Positions 1 to 10,870 of a stretch of DNA of 64,000 nucleotides are shown one piece after another; within the stretch, counting starts at the first letter, position 1; every line of letters begins with the position of its first letter. This stretch comes from Blasia pusilla (lineage: Eukaryota > Marchantiophyta > Marchantiopsida > Blasiales), in assembly GCA_050084515.1 (NCBI GenBank), contig CM114272.1:12958001-13022000 (forward strand), given 5' to 3'. A model generated the notes under the pieces. That model was not told the origin of the DNA, did no database searches, and saw only the letters and a list, made by a program, of their open reading frames with translations. A program made the translations under genes and the position numbers.

Positions 1-955
1 ATGAAAAAGAAGGGGGATATAGGGCCCATATGGACAAGTCCTTCTATAGGCCGAATGTAAGTCCATGGGCATGGAATTGTCCGTGAATACAGACTTTGTC
101 CATCTGCAACCTTGGCATCCCCTATTTAAAAGTATTCCTATCTCTCGTTCATTTATCTAGTGAAATAAAGTATTCTCAATAATAAAGAAAAACCTTGTTG
201 GAAATTTAAGCATTTCTTTTCCTAAAAAAAGGAAATTTTCATATGTTCTCCTTTTTTTTAAGAAACAATCAAACACATCTTGAAGAATTATTTATGAAGC
301 CTAATAAACATAACATAAGAAGAAAGTTGAACATCTAATAAGTGTTGATTACGTTAATAGTATGATTCACGAAAAGAAATTGAAAGAATGGATACAAAAG
401 AGAGGAAGGCAAGAAGAGGAGGGGAGGGGGGCCACATATTTTTAAGTTCATATACTGAAAAAAATACAACCTTCTTAAAAAATTGGATTTGAAAATTTGT
501 TTGCAAAGGATAATGTGGTAACCTTTAGTTATTCGAGAGAGGTGACAGGAGCGTTTGGACCATATGTGTAGTAATGGGTATCCAAGAAGAGACGTACAAC
601 ACCTCAAGTACAAGAGAGTTACTATGAGCGCATACCATCTTATGTGAGTCAAAAGCAACACGAATTATTTGTTCCATAATGACAATGAGCTCCATCACAC
701 GACCATCGGGTGCATGGTTGCACAAAAACAGACAAGTCTGTCCCTAGGATGGAAAAATTTTGGACTTGTCCATATACATGAATTGCAAAATGTGGCACTC
801 ATACTTATACTTCATGGTGGAAGGTAAGGCAAGGACGGGAGGGGCAATTAGGGGGGAAAGGGGTGAAGGTGGGAGAAGGAAGAAACGAGAAAGTGTAGAT
901 CAAGAAGGCAATTGGGAAAGCTGAGAAAGGAGGGGGAGCGAGGCCCACGTTGTCG
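1..955. repeat. Diverged repeat, two segments also found at 1990-2440
   Basis: Positions 1-110 resemble 2320-2430, and 630-955 resemble 1990-2330. The shared text includes runs around 'catggttgca' and 'ggacaagt', and a purine-rich stretch with many G runs. The two blocks appear in opposite order in the two places, so this is a rearranged repeat flanking the LTR-like unit at 960-1930. No coding potential was recognised; the antisense frames here are low-complexity. Confidence 0.5.
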
Positions 956-959
956 TGTG

Positions 960-1930
960 CATGCTCCTATTGAACGTCAATGTGAAACGTTGCAGAAGCG
1001 TAAGTTTATTGGGAGTCTGGGACACACTCAAACTCCTCATCTCCACCCAAACACACTGATGTTAGTTTAGTCTGGTTCAATCAACCTTCCAACTTCCCGA
1101 GTTCTCAACTTGGGCCATTCATCAAACTCAAACCTCCTAATTCCTCACTTCCTCATATGGGAAAATCTTGCTAGACTTTGGAAAAACTTTCTAGATAATA
1201 TATGCATCTAAAACAACACTCACATGTTTATCGGTCCCAATTGTCTGATGGACCTTGCATGAGTCCCTCACCTAGACCCAGAAAATCAATCACATGTTGG
1301 AATCCAAGGTGACCTCCAAAATCCACTCACTTGGACTTGGCTTGGTGTTCACACCCCAATGCCAACCTCCCAATCCAATCCATTCAGTGCCCTTGGTTCG
1401 CCATGTGGCTCCCTAGAGTGGAGTTCAGGTCCCAAGCACCCTTTGAGACCCTCGCCCTTACGTATAATTATAGGGTTCTCAGCTCTCTTGTCAAATTTGG
1501 GAAAGTACTCTTGGGCCACTCATTTTGGCCCTCAACCCCAATGTCCCTCCGACAAATTTTGGGCAATTTCTCAATCTCTGCTTACACGTTTGTCAAGATC
1601 TTTGATGCATTGGAATCATCTTTGTGTAAGATTTCCAATGCTCTCTCACTTATCCCAACTGTATATAGACCCTAATCATTATGATCTAAAACATATTGAA
1701 ATCCCAAACACTAGTCAAGTTTCAAGTATGGTTGTCATCCTCTTTAGCAATCCACTCTTCTTAGACTCGAGTCCTCTCAAGTCTTGGTTCACATTTTTCC
1801 AGGTTTCCCCGAGTCACAACTATTAGCACGTGAAATGCTCAAACTTACCCGTATCTTACATCTCATATCTCCTTCAACAGACCCCTCTTTGATGCGCATC
1901 TATCTTAGTGTGAGCCTACTACAGCCCTAA
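960..1930 (+). repeat. ~1-kb LTR-like repeat, copy 1
   Basis: This segment can be followed through two other places in the window: 31440-32450 on the opposite strand and 50600-51580 on the same strand. Shared landmarks in the same order are a 'tgaacgtcaat' start, 'ggacttggcttggtg', 'gagttcaggt(t/c)cc', 'gagaccctcgccct', 'ttttggccc' and an end near 'gtttgg(t/c)tatgag'. The copies are well diverged. Length and lack of coding capacity fit solo LTRs or a non-autonomous element. The short frames inside it are not conserved between copies. Confidence 0.55.
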
Positions 1931-1939
1931 TGTTTTGCA

Positions 1940-2440
1940 TCGACACACGTTTGGTTATGAGAATCACAACACACATGGAAAAGTCTTTCTATAGGATGGA
2001 TATAAGTCCTCAGACACAAAATTTGTCCATATGCATCTTTGATTGTGTGATGGAGCTCATCGACACCATGATAGCATCCGTCAGCATGGTTGCATAAAAA
2101 TGGACAAGTTCGTCCAAAAGATAAATATTGAAGGAGAGGTATGAAGATATCCATAAACATGGAATTCAAGAGGTAGTGCCCATATTTATAGCTCATGATG
2201 GAAGTCACGGCAAGGGCAAATGGGCAGAAAATTAAGGGAGGAGGGAGTGGAGATGGGGGGAGGGAGAAATGGGAAAGTACAGAATATGGAGGCAATTGGA
2301 GGGATTGAGAAAGAAGAAGAGGTAGAGCCCATATAGACAAATCCTTCCATAAGATAGATGTAATTCCACGAACATAGATAAGCCTGTAAATATGGACTTT
2401 ATTCATGTGCAACCTTGTCCGTTAAGATAGTGGACACGTA
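1940..2440. repeat. Second copy of the repeat at 1-955
   Basis: Matches 630-955 and then 1-110, with many substitutions. It lies directly after the LTR-like repeat at 960-1930, so similar DNA sits on both sides of that unit. Nothing coding was recognised. Confidence 0.45.
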
Positions 2441-2919
2441 TTGCAACCTTTAGGAGGAGATCGGCCATCACCAAGAGTAGTCTTTTGTGATCACAACCAA
2501 TTTTATAGCGATACATAGGGTAGGTTTTTTAGTTCATACCTTAAGCTATGTCCAAATTAGTTTTCACACAGGACCATAGAGTCTGTTCGTGGTGGGATGA
2601 AAGGTTGTAGAGCATGTGCTACTATACGAGGACAAGAAGTTAGATATGCCCATGGAGGAGGTAGACGTCTACCACCTAGTCAATTCATGGGAGACCTAGG
2701 GCGTAAGGCTGGGATTGCTACTTAGATAGAGCAAGCATGGCAATAGATTCCAACGATGGCATTAAGGTTATCAAATATTATATTTGTTGTATCTACCTCG
2801 TATGGAGCAGGTAGGGATAAAATGGATCATGAATGGTTATGTGGGGCCCCATGAATGGAGGAAACCACTGTTGGGAACGGCCAATCTCATGTACCAAGCT
2901 CCATGATTTTCTACTTCCG

Positions 2920-3346
2920 ATATTGTGACACTAGGAGGCATGTCCTTTGAGGTGTTTTAGTATGTGAGCATGGAGATGGTGTTGTTGCCTCAAGTTCAAT
3001 GTTAGTGGACCTAACCTAGGAGCCTATGCTTGGATTTTCTACATATGTTCAAGGAATTTTTCAGTTGCTAGATTGGCAAGGATGTATGGTAGACCTAAGA
3101 TAGTGCATGGCACAATTTCTACATGAGTCATACTGTTGAATAATTTTGAACATTGTTTTTGTTAGTCTAGGAGGTAGAGTATGTTTTCTGCAACGTGTCT
3201 TGTTGGATTTGGGAGGGCAATCCTTGAGGTTAGGAAAGGAAATATTTATAATTTTAGGCCTAACTCAAGCCGATGTTGAGCATTTTCAACTGAGGATTCA
3301 AAAATTATTGGGTGGGGCCAATACGACATATATAGTTATCACCTAA
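2920..3346 (+). pseudogene. Retroviral-type aspartic protease relic
   Basis: A readable frame at 3146-3346 gives LLDLGGQSLRLGK followed by GLTQADVEHF. The corresponding frame in the better copy (minus strand near 38900) reads LLLDSGVQPLMLRK then GLGLTRADV. The catalytic D-[ST]-G motif is DLG here, so the Ser is lost. An upstream block near 2930 reads as 'TLGGM' like the better copy. Function is surely lost; it serves as an alignment anchor for the element. Confidence 0.6.
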
Positions 3347-3479
3347 CATAAGGCCGTACGTGGTGAGGCTTAGACTATGACATTTGATTGATAACTCTAT
3401 GGTGCGACCTAAGGCGATAATGACCCATGTACAATCCTAGGATATTTTGGTCATTACACGTTGGCCGACCCTTGATCCA

Positions 3480-3955
3480 TATTGTTTCGAGAGATAGTGA
3501 GGATCTTGCGACATCTATATGAGCACTTATCTCGTTTTCAAACTTACTTTTTAGAGAATGCTTAGATATTAATTGATTCTCATGCATGAGTGGTAATGAG
3601 TATATACCAAGATTCGCATGGATCAACCCAATAGTGTTTTTGATGCGACAAGTGTAAGATCGGGAGCACATTTTCCATGCCTTTGCTAGAACAACTTGAT
3701 GCCACATGAGGTTTAAAAGAGGGTATGCAAGCGTGGACCATCCCTCTTGTTTGTTTGTGGATTTCATTTTGGATCTGGGTCATCGATCATAATCAATCAA
3801 GCATAATAATATATCAGCCTCTTTTGATAGTTCTTAATAAGGTTGGCTTGCCATGAGCAGCCTTTCCTGTGTTTTTGAGTTGGGAATCTTATGTGTATAA
3901 TGAGGTTAGTCTTGTTTTAGTTTTGGATTATCAAGCACACATTATAATGAAGCCC
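3480..3955 (+). pseudogene. C5 DNA methyltransferase relic (C-terminal half)
   Basis: The nucleotide sequence follows 36950-37400 closely: 'gatcttgcgacat' then 'gagcac/gagcat', 'tttagagaatg' against 'ttggagaatg' (the motif VI ENV region), 'attttggatc(t/c)ggg', and 'ggttggcttgccatgag' against 'ggattggcatgccacgag'. No open frame survives; the antisense frames across it are shadows. Motifs I and IV are absent because the alignment starts after them. Confidence 0.6.
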
Positions 3956-3958
3956 AAT

Positions 3959-3960
<2 letters not shown>

Positions 3961-4009
<49 letters not shown>
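3961..4009. repeat. (CT)n microsatellite
   Basis: About 24 uninterrupted CT units inside the decayed methyltransferase element. Similar CT or GA tracts occur at 32505-32555 and 43505-43603. Confidence 0.95.
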
Positions 4010-4012
<3 letters not shown>

Positions 4013-4469
4013 CCCAACCGGTGATGGTATTGTTTTGGTATGTTCGGGGCCAACAACAAGTATAGTACTTGTGACTTGTTGCAACCACATTCGAAGCTGC
4101 TCAACTACTCCTAGATGATGCTAAACTACTTCTAGGTGGAGAACCCATGACAAAAAAATTAGGTCCATTAGTTGACATATGACATTGGGATGCCACTTAT
4201 ACTAACCCAACCACCATCATACCTATGGGGAACCCCTTCGTGCGCTCTTGCTCATTGATGTTGGGCTTCACGAAATATTTTTCCTGCATCATATTCTCAA
4301 GACACTTCTTGGGATGTGATATAAGCACATTTGGAGATGGCAACAACTAGAGTTTGTGTGATTCATCAAGGAGCATCAAGATGCAAAATGTCTAAGTTAG
4401 CTAAAATTGAATAGTCAAATACTAGTGGTATTTACACGATTGCACCATCACAACCAAAACCAATGCCAA

Positions 4470-4900
4470 AGAGTGTTAGGGTTGTCACTATGGAAGCTTA
4501 GGAGCTAGATATTAGGCCTTAATTTACAAGAGGAAATCGGCATTTAGTACATTGGTTCTTGAAGAGTTATACAACTTTGAGTTGTTATGCATCCATCATT
4601 GATGATCTAGATGTGGTAAAGGGTATAGGGATTAGCATTGAATTATCGAGGGACACACTAATCTTTCATGACGGTATAAGTACAATGATATGGAGAGGGT
4701 CCTTATTCAAAGTATGAACCATGTCTTGGTCAAGGCAAGATAAGTAGAGATGTCATATGGAGAATATGCATCTGCCATACTCATGCCCTCCCATAAGAAT
4801 GTGCATGACAACTAGACAAGTTTGCAAATGTATTGAGACTATGGACTTATCAATCGGTAAATATTCCCTAAAGTAAAGGTAACTTTGGGTTGACTATGGG
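4470..4900 (+). pseudogene. Reverse transcriptase N-terminal relic
   Basis: Follows 37890-38240 of the better copy: 'ttgacaagaggagagcgg' corresponds to 'tttacaagaggaaatcgg', then 'attgaattatcgagggacac', 'atggagagggt', 'gtatgcatctgccat' and 'gacttatcaatcggtaaa'. Frames are broken throughout. Its position shortly after methyltransferase DNA shows that the methyltransferase lay directly upstream of RT in this family. Confidence 0.6.
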
Positions 4901-5632
4901 TAGTGGTAATATTTGTCAAAGGAATCGTGTTATGTCATTTCTTCTATAGGTGGGAGATTTTCTTGCAAGGGAATGGCTTTTTAGACCTTTGGCTTCTTAA
5001 GAGGTATCGAATGTTTGTACAATCTCAATAAAACAAAATTCACTTAGTGGACCCTCTTGTTTAGGTCATGACATCAATTTGCAAGGTATGTAGTTTCATG
5101 TATCACATAAAGTTTCCACACATAAATTAAGTGTTGCACATTCATATCTCTCTCATGATATTTACGTGTAGTAGCCCAAAGTCGGATAGGAATCCTTCAC
5201 CTTTAAATTTTAAATCCATAGAACCATATATAATTCTAAACGAAGTGGAAGATTCTATAATAAAGGAAAGTATTCAAATATTCGAATATTGTTGTTATGT
5301 GTTTGATGAAATGAGGAAACTTTGTTTGAAAACAAAGTACTGTTACTTTTGTATGCTCAAATAATAATTGAATATTGGTAGCTACTTTTTTCCCTGATTG
5401 ATCCTCGGATATTAGCCACTATTAAGTTGCCCATGCAAGACACACAATGGTACGTTTAGATTTGAAATTTTAATAAAAAAAGAATAATTTTCTTATAAAT
5501 TTTTATTTCATATCAAAATCTATTTATGTACAACATTTTGTATATAATCATATTCTTCACTTGAATGTGTATGCTTCTATTCATTATATAGATCAAACTC
5601 TTATTTCCTACTCTAGAGAATGTTACATATAA

Positions 5633-5878
5633 TTAATCATGAGAAAATACATTTGAAGGTAAGTATATTCCAACCTTCCATAAAATTTGATTTGTGACTA
5701 CTAATGATATGGAAAAAACTTGACGAATAAGGAATTGAAGTTGACGTAGATCAAACGGTAAACTTGAGTTTGAAGTAATCATTGAGATCTGTGGGATGAA
5801 AAATTTAGCATCCCATACCCCGTAGTAGTGTGTACATTTAGGTATCAATAATAGCTTCTTTACTTGTAGATTTTGCAT
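5633..5878 (-). pseudogene. Extra copy of Helitron helicase C-terminus
   Basis: The 81-codon frame contains FIPQISMITSNSSLPFDLRQ then KVGIYLPSNVFSHD. These are the helicase end-region motifs of Helitron proteins (PRI-x-L-x-P-S-x-x-x-LPF and VGIYLP-x-x-VFSHGQLYV). A second version of the same region lies at 6174-6490 in the same orientation, so this is a duplicate, either a tandem partial copy or a nested element. The GQ of the FSHGQL box reads DQ here. Confidence 0.65.
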
Positions 5879-6173
5879 TGAATCTCCTACTCATCCTATT
5901 ATACTAACTCCCTCTCTATGCAATAATAGTTCTTACATAGAAACTAGTGTGGGGGATCCCCACCCATCTCATAATAAATCCATGTCATTGTTCTAAAAAT
6001 ACCTATAAAGTTCTAAAAAACTACAAATTCATAATTTTAAAACAAGACATTCCAAATAGCACAACAAGTAAGGTACCTATCCAATGCACGGATATAAGAG
6101 GGTTACTACATAAAGATACCCACGTGCAAACGGAATTAAATATACACATTTCCGTATGAAGATTTAAAATTTA

Positions 6174-7890
6174 TTAAAATATGTCTTTGTATACTACATT
6201 TCCTGTGTAGTGACCTTCCTCTGAATGATCATCATTACCAATTGTAATGTGGATGGAACTCTTCTTTCCTACCCTAAGTAAAACTACATATAATTGACCA
6301 TGAGAGAAAACGAGATTCGGCAAATAAATTCCTACCTTTTCTAGAGTTTGACCTTTAGATTTATTATTAGTCATTGCAAAAGCTAGACGAATAGGGAATT
6401 AAAACCTACGTAGATCAAAAGGCAAACCGGAATCGGATGCAATCAATGGGATACGTGGAATAAAAACTCGATCTCCAATATTCTTCCCGATGATGATTTC
6501 AGGATCTATACAATGTTGCATAAATCCACGAATTACCAATCTTGTCCCATTTTCTTGTCCCTATGATCCATTCATGTTTCGTAACAACATGATAGGTGAA
6601 CCAATCTTCAAACACAAACCATGTGGCGATAGTCCAGAAGGCAAGCATGTGTTCAAAAATTTAGCTGAATATATATGGCTTCTCTCCTCATTTGGAATAT
6701 AATCCACACTGAGGTATATATGTTCATATACTAATTAATAAAAATTTAACTAGATCAAAATAAATTACATATCTATTCAAAAGTACATAATCAAAGTTCA
6801 TTCTTAAAGAATCGATGGAAATTAGTATAACCTCTCCAAGAAATTGTGACATGAAAATTGCATTTATCTCACCAACATCTCTGTTCCTTGATGTCAAAAT
6901 AGATGTATCTCTCAAGAAGTCAATATCTAATCGGTTATGAGATATTCCATAGATAATAAGGATAAGACCACATATTTTATTACTCTTAGTATCCATTCCG
7001 GAATGGATACTAAGAGTAATACTATATATAGTCTCCCATATATAGTCTTCTCCCATATGAGTTTGCAAAGGTACACCACCCTCTCCCATCTATAATAACC
7101 AATCAACAAAAGCTTGTTTTTCATCACGCAAATGATCTTCCAACCTTGGAACTCGCATGTTTGTCATCAACTCCATCAGCTTTACATAAGACCATAGAGA
7201 TGATTGCTTTATAGTGGCTTGAATTATTTTTGGACGATCTCCATGACGAACCACAGGCAAAACATGACGAAAGTCACCACCAAATATTATGAGTTTGCTA
7301 CCGAATGGTATTTGTCGTAGATCATCGGAGACCTCTACCATGATATCTTGTAAAGTATGGTTCACTGCCTTAAATGCATGACGATGAGCCATAGTTGCTT
7401 CATTCCGTATGATGAGCATTGCATCACGTATAAGGCGCACTCCATCCCTATTGATCGATAAATTACAAATGACACATGAAAGTATATTAGAAAGTGCACT
7501 ACTTGGCGGTCTCAACTATATGTATTGTAAATACTGACTGAATTCTAATTAAACATTAAATGTATAAGGCACTTACTTGCAAGTAGAGCTCTCATAAAGA
7601 TTGATGGGGATCTTGAAGCGTGAATGTGCACTACGTCATCTGTCTAACAATAGAGAAGCTATTCTAGAAGATGCTAAAGCCAAAGCTATACCGGCCGCAC
7701 TCCTTACATTGGCAAGGAGAAGATTGTATAGAAATGTCTTTCATGTTCCACCTCGCCTATCAATGAAAAGTATTCTTGGAGATGGTGGAGCAACGCACAT
7801 ATTTGATGAAGTTTATCATGAAAAGCATCCCAAATAACATGTTGTCTTACATTCAAAGATGCTTCTCCCAGTTGTACTTGTTCATACAAC
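6174..7890 (-). pseudogene. Helitron Pif1-type helicase (broken)
   Basis: Recognisable blocks on the minus strand: a degenerate region around the Walker A position (about 7600-7890), DAMLIIRNEATMAHR (about 7420; the usual DEAPM box is altered to NEATM), IIFGGDFRHVLPVV (7240-7290), then RDTSILTSRNRDVGEIN (6860-6910), and finally MTNNKSKGQTLEKVGIYLP with VFSHGQLYV (6290-6374). Order and spacing match the helicase half of Helitron transposases, which unwinds DNA during rolling-circle transposition. The frames are interrupted several times, so no functional protein is expected. Confidence 0.75.
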
Positions 7891-8061
7891 TCCTAGATGT
7901 CATACCCTAGCTCTTGTTCCTCTAAGTATGAACATGAGCGAATGGTGTTGAAATTGGCTTGAGGCATGTCTGGAAAATCAGACAATCTTTTTCTTTGATC
8001 TTGCAAACAATAGTGCACTTCGAACAATCCATTATTAATGATAGCATCATCAAGAGGAGGA

Positions 8062-8970
8062 TTAGGAATTCTTGTTTTCTACAATGGAAAATTCCAAACA
8101 TATGTAAAAATCATGCTTAGTTCGCTTAACACTCAATAGAAGATAATATAAAGAAGGAAGGAATGGTGTATGGAGTTGGTTGAAATTAGGGCTTACTTGA
8201 TGTTGTTCATATAAGAAATCTTCTATTAGAGGAACCAAAAATTGATTCCCTAGTGCAGTAGGTTGAGCATGAGTGTTGTAAGCTAAAATGATTGCAAATA
8301 AATAGCGTAGTGAAGAACCTTTACGGATCGTAGAAGCTTCTTTAAAGAAAAAAAATAGTTCCCTATCATCCTCAAGGAGTCCCAATTGGATAGAAACCTC
8401 CTTAAATGTAGGACATAATATTCCATTAATAATTCTCAAAGATTCATACGTAGTTGCTCCTCAAACATGATGGAGGAGTAATCTCAACCAATGACGTTCT
8501 CCTTCACCTATAAAGAAGTCAAATAAATTAGCATTCTCTTCCACATCAAATCCATCATATGTAAATTGCAATCCTATATTAAGTAGACAAAAAGAAGACA
8601 AATGAGATTAGAGTATAGACCTGGATGAGTTAAGGGATATGCGACTTATAGGATGACCATAATATTTTTTGTTTGGTATCCTATGAATCCATTTTTTATT
8701 ACTCCACCGATAATACAACGGAAAATCAATTTATAGATATTTTCGTGCAGTAGAGTTAGTTGAATTCTTTGCAAGCCATTGAGTCAGAGTTGTCTCTCTA
8801 TTTGCTTGCAAAACGTCTTGAGGAGTATCATCATCATTGAAGTAAACTATTTGTTGCTTAGGAAGATGAATTGCTAACCGCACAATACTTGGATGTTCTG
8901 CATGTAGAATAAATTTGAAAAGTCTCCAACAAACCTCCCAAGAAGATATATATCTGGAGAAAAATTCCAA
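8062..8970 (-). pseudogene. Helitron transposase middle region (broken)
   Basis: Minus-strand frames give RYISSWEVCWRLF and VRLAIHLPKQQIVYFNDDD (8970-8731), then LRLLLHHV near 8460 and INGILCPTFKEVSIQLGLLEDDREL (in two parts, 8340-8439). These are the conserved blocks between Rep and helicase in plant Helitron proteins (RYISxxEAxWR, VRLAIHLPxQQxVYF, NG-x-x-x-x-TFKEA-x-x-x-LGLL). Several frameshifts and stops occur. Confidence 0.75.
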
Positions 8971-9059
8971 GTATTGAAGTAAGATGTGTAAACGCTAAAA
9001 ATAAAATATAATGGAAGAGAGAACCCAAGTAGAAGGAGTGTACCTTGCATCAAGATATG

Positions 9060-9964
9060 ATATAAGATGTTTTTTTATCAACAACATCAATTGCAGTTGA
9101 TGTATATGTATCCTTCCCCAACTTATATGACACTACATCAGATCCCTTATATACGTATTTATATAAGTACTTGAATGCAAAAAACACTTCATGTGATCTC
9201 CAAAATAATATGACAATCAAATAAGGTGCACAACATAGGATTGCAGGGCACCACCCAACGATTATCCAATGAGTGCTCGCGCTTAATCATTGCTCTCCAA
9301 TTCTCCAATCTAAAAAAACATCATATAAGAATTAACGAAGATGTCAAATTATCTGGCCAAGAATAAATGAAGATTTGCCAAGACCAACAGATCCTTACCT
9401 TTGATAGATTGGGTAATCATCGTCTGTCTCTCTAGTGTTCGCAGCAAAAGCTTTAGGGTAGCCTTTTTTACACTTTTTAGTCTACTTGTCCATGCATGGA
9501 GCATTTGGATTTAATGCTCCACATAGCCCATGAATCATACAATTAGCCATAGTAGAGTAAATTCAGGGATGGGTAGACAGATTAGGTATTTCAACGGACA
9601 TGATACGGTCATAACCAAAAGATGTATGTGGTTTATCCTCTGGACCTAATATAATAAGTACATGCATATGCGGAAGACCCCTCTTTTGAAATTCCACCAC
9701 ATGAATGAACCCTACGACTCGACCCAATATTTGCTTGTTGATAAGAAGTCGTAACAACTCCTTCTTTTTCTTCTCAAAAACCCGCGCTACCAAATCTGGT
9801 CGGTCTATTGCTTTTTGACCAGGTAATAAGGCAGAGGTAATCTCTTCCCACTTAGGATTGCATGTCATGATCAGAAAGTAATAAGGTTTCCCCAAATGTC
9901 TGAAAATTTCCATAGCATCTTGATACAACTGATGCATATGACCTAGACCCCTAGTAAAAGAAGG
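9060..9964 (-). pseudogene. Helitron Rep (HUH nuclease) domain (broken)
   Basis: On the minus strand, SFTRGLGHMHQLYQDAM begins right at 9964, followed by FLIMTCNPKWEEI and GLPHMHVLI with the HUH histidines (H-M-H). Further on come MIHGLCGALNPNAPCM and YPKAF (about 9400-9560), and KYLYKYVYKGSD (about 9150-9185), the tyrosine-containing motif. Rep nicks and religates single strands in rolling-circle transposition. The order is correct, but at least two stops separate the blocks. Confidence 0.8.
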
Positions 9965-9966
9965 AT

Positions 9967-10870
9967 GTGGGTCCCATAAGTCTTCATTTTCTTACTCATG
10001 CTCGACCTTACAACTTTGCATTTCAACTAGCTTCTATTGGAGTGCATGTAAATGAACAAGTTAGTGGCGTTGGACACTTTAGGGTCCAAGGTGGGATCTA
10101 TCATTCTATTGGACCCTTACATCTTGATATCCGGGCTCATCCCCAATTTTCCCAACTCTACATTCATGATACTGCAAATAAATTGGAGAATCGTGGAATG
10201 ATTATGTCTACATCTTCTGATTTTAATCTCAACATATTGAAAGGCCTACAAGAGATGCTACACGACTGGAATCCATATGTCAAGATCTTCCGGCATATAG
10301 CATATGAAGCAAGCGACATTAATATGCAAATCATCCTAAAGGCAAGTAAGATAGGTCTTGATGCGAAACGTTATAATTTACCATCTGCTTGTGAGGTTGT
10401 TGCTATTTTACCAGGGATGGAAGTGAGCACGTTGAACATTATGATTTAGTCGTACAACTACATGGAGGAGGAGTGAGGCGTATATCCGACCTGCATGAAG
10501 CATACATTCCATTGCACTTTATTTTGTTATTTGTCTATGGTGAAGCAGGATGGCATCCCAAAATATCCTTCGGAATATTCCAAGGCCAAGCAAGATCATA
10601 ACATCCCCAAAGATTAAATCATGGCGAGGAGGAAGATACTGAACCTTCCAATGACTATAGCGATGTGGATAGATATCATGGTGATATATTTGAGGAGAGA
10701 AGGACGAATAATGTAACAACCTTGCAATTTGCATGGTTTTTATTTCAAATGTGCATTGGAGCGAGGATTGGAGGTGAAGATGATAATCAATTGTTGCGAT
10801 TTTGTTGACTTACCCGAGAATATATGGTTGACCTGTATGCTACTATAGAGATGCAATGACTATCATGGGT
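9967..10870 (+). pseudogene. Helitron N-terminal region, inverted
   Basis: A plus-strand frame (9967-10449) reads YNFAFQLASIGVHVNE, FRVQGGIYHSIGPL, QLYIHDTANKLENRG, NPYVKIFRH and YNLPSACEVVAI. After a frame change come HGGGVRRISDLHEAY and VYGEAGWHP, and near 10750-10860 MVDLYATIEMQ. These blocks normally sit upstream of SFTRG-x-x-HMHQLYQDAM in Helitron proteins. That block begins three bases away on the other strand, so this segment of about 900 bp has been flipped in place. Confidence 0.75.

Larger units (their letters stand above)
2580..5000 (+). mobile_element. Old, decayed methyltransferase-carrying gypsy element
   Basis: Blocks align with the better copy at 35266-41150 in one orientation and in this order: protease (about 2920-3340), the protease-to-methyltransferase linker (about 3350-3470), the second half of the methyltransferase (about 3480-3950), a CT microsatellite, then the linker and start of reverse transcriptase (about 4470-4900). 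Gag may lie before 2900 but is not readable. Methyltransferase motifs I to IV are missing, as if deleted, and every domain has frameshifts and stops. It is valuable because this copy is not inverted internally. Confidence 0.7.
5633..10870 (-). mobile_element. Decayed autonomous Helitron with inverted N-terminal part
   Basis: Minus-strand frames run in Helitron order: Rep/HUH nuclease (9964-9060), a middle domain (8970-8062), then a Pif1-type helicase (7890-6174). The region that should precede Rep is present at 9967-10870 but on the plus strand. Multiple stops and frameshifts make the element inactive. Terminal 5'-TC and CTRR-3' ends could not be placed. AT content matches the surrounding DNA. 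Confidence 0.75.
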
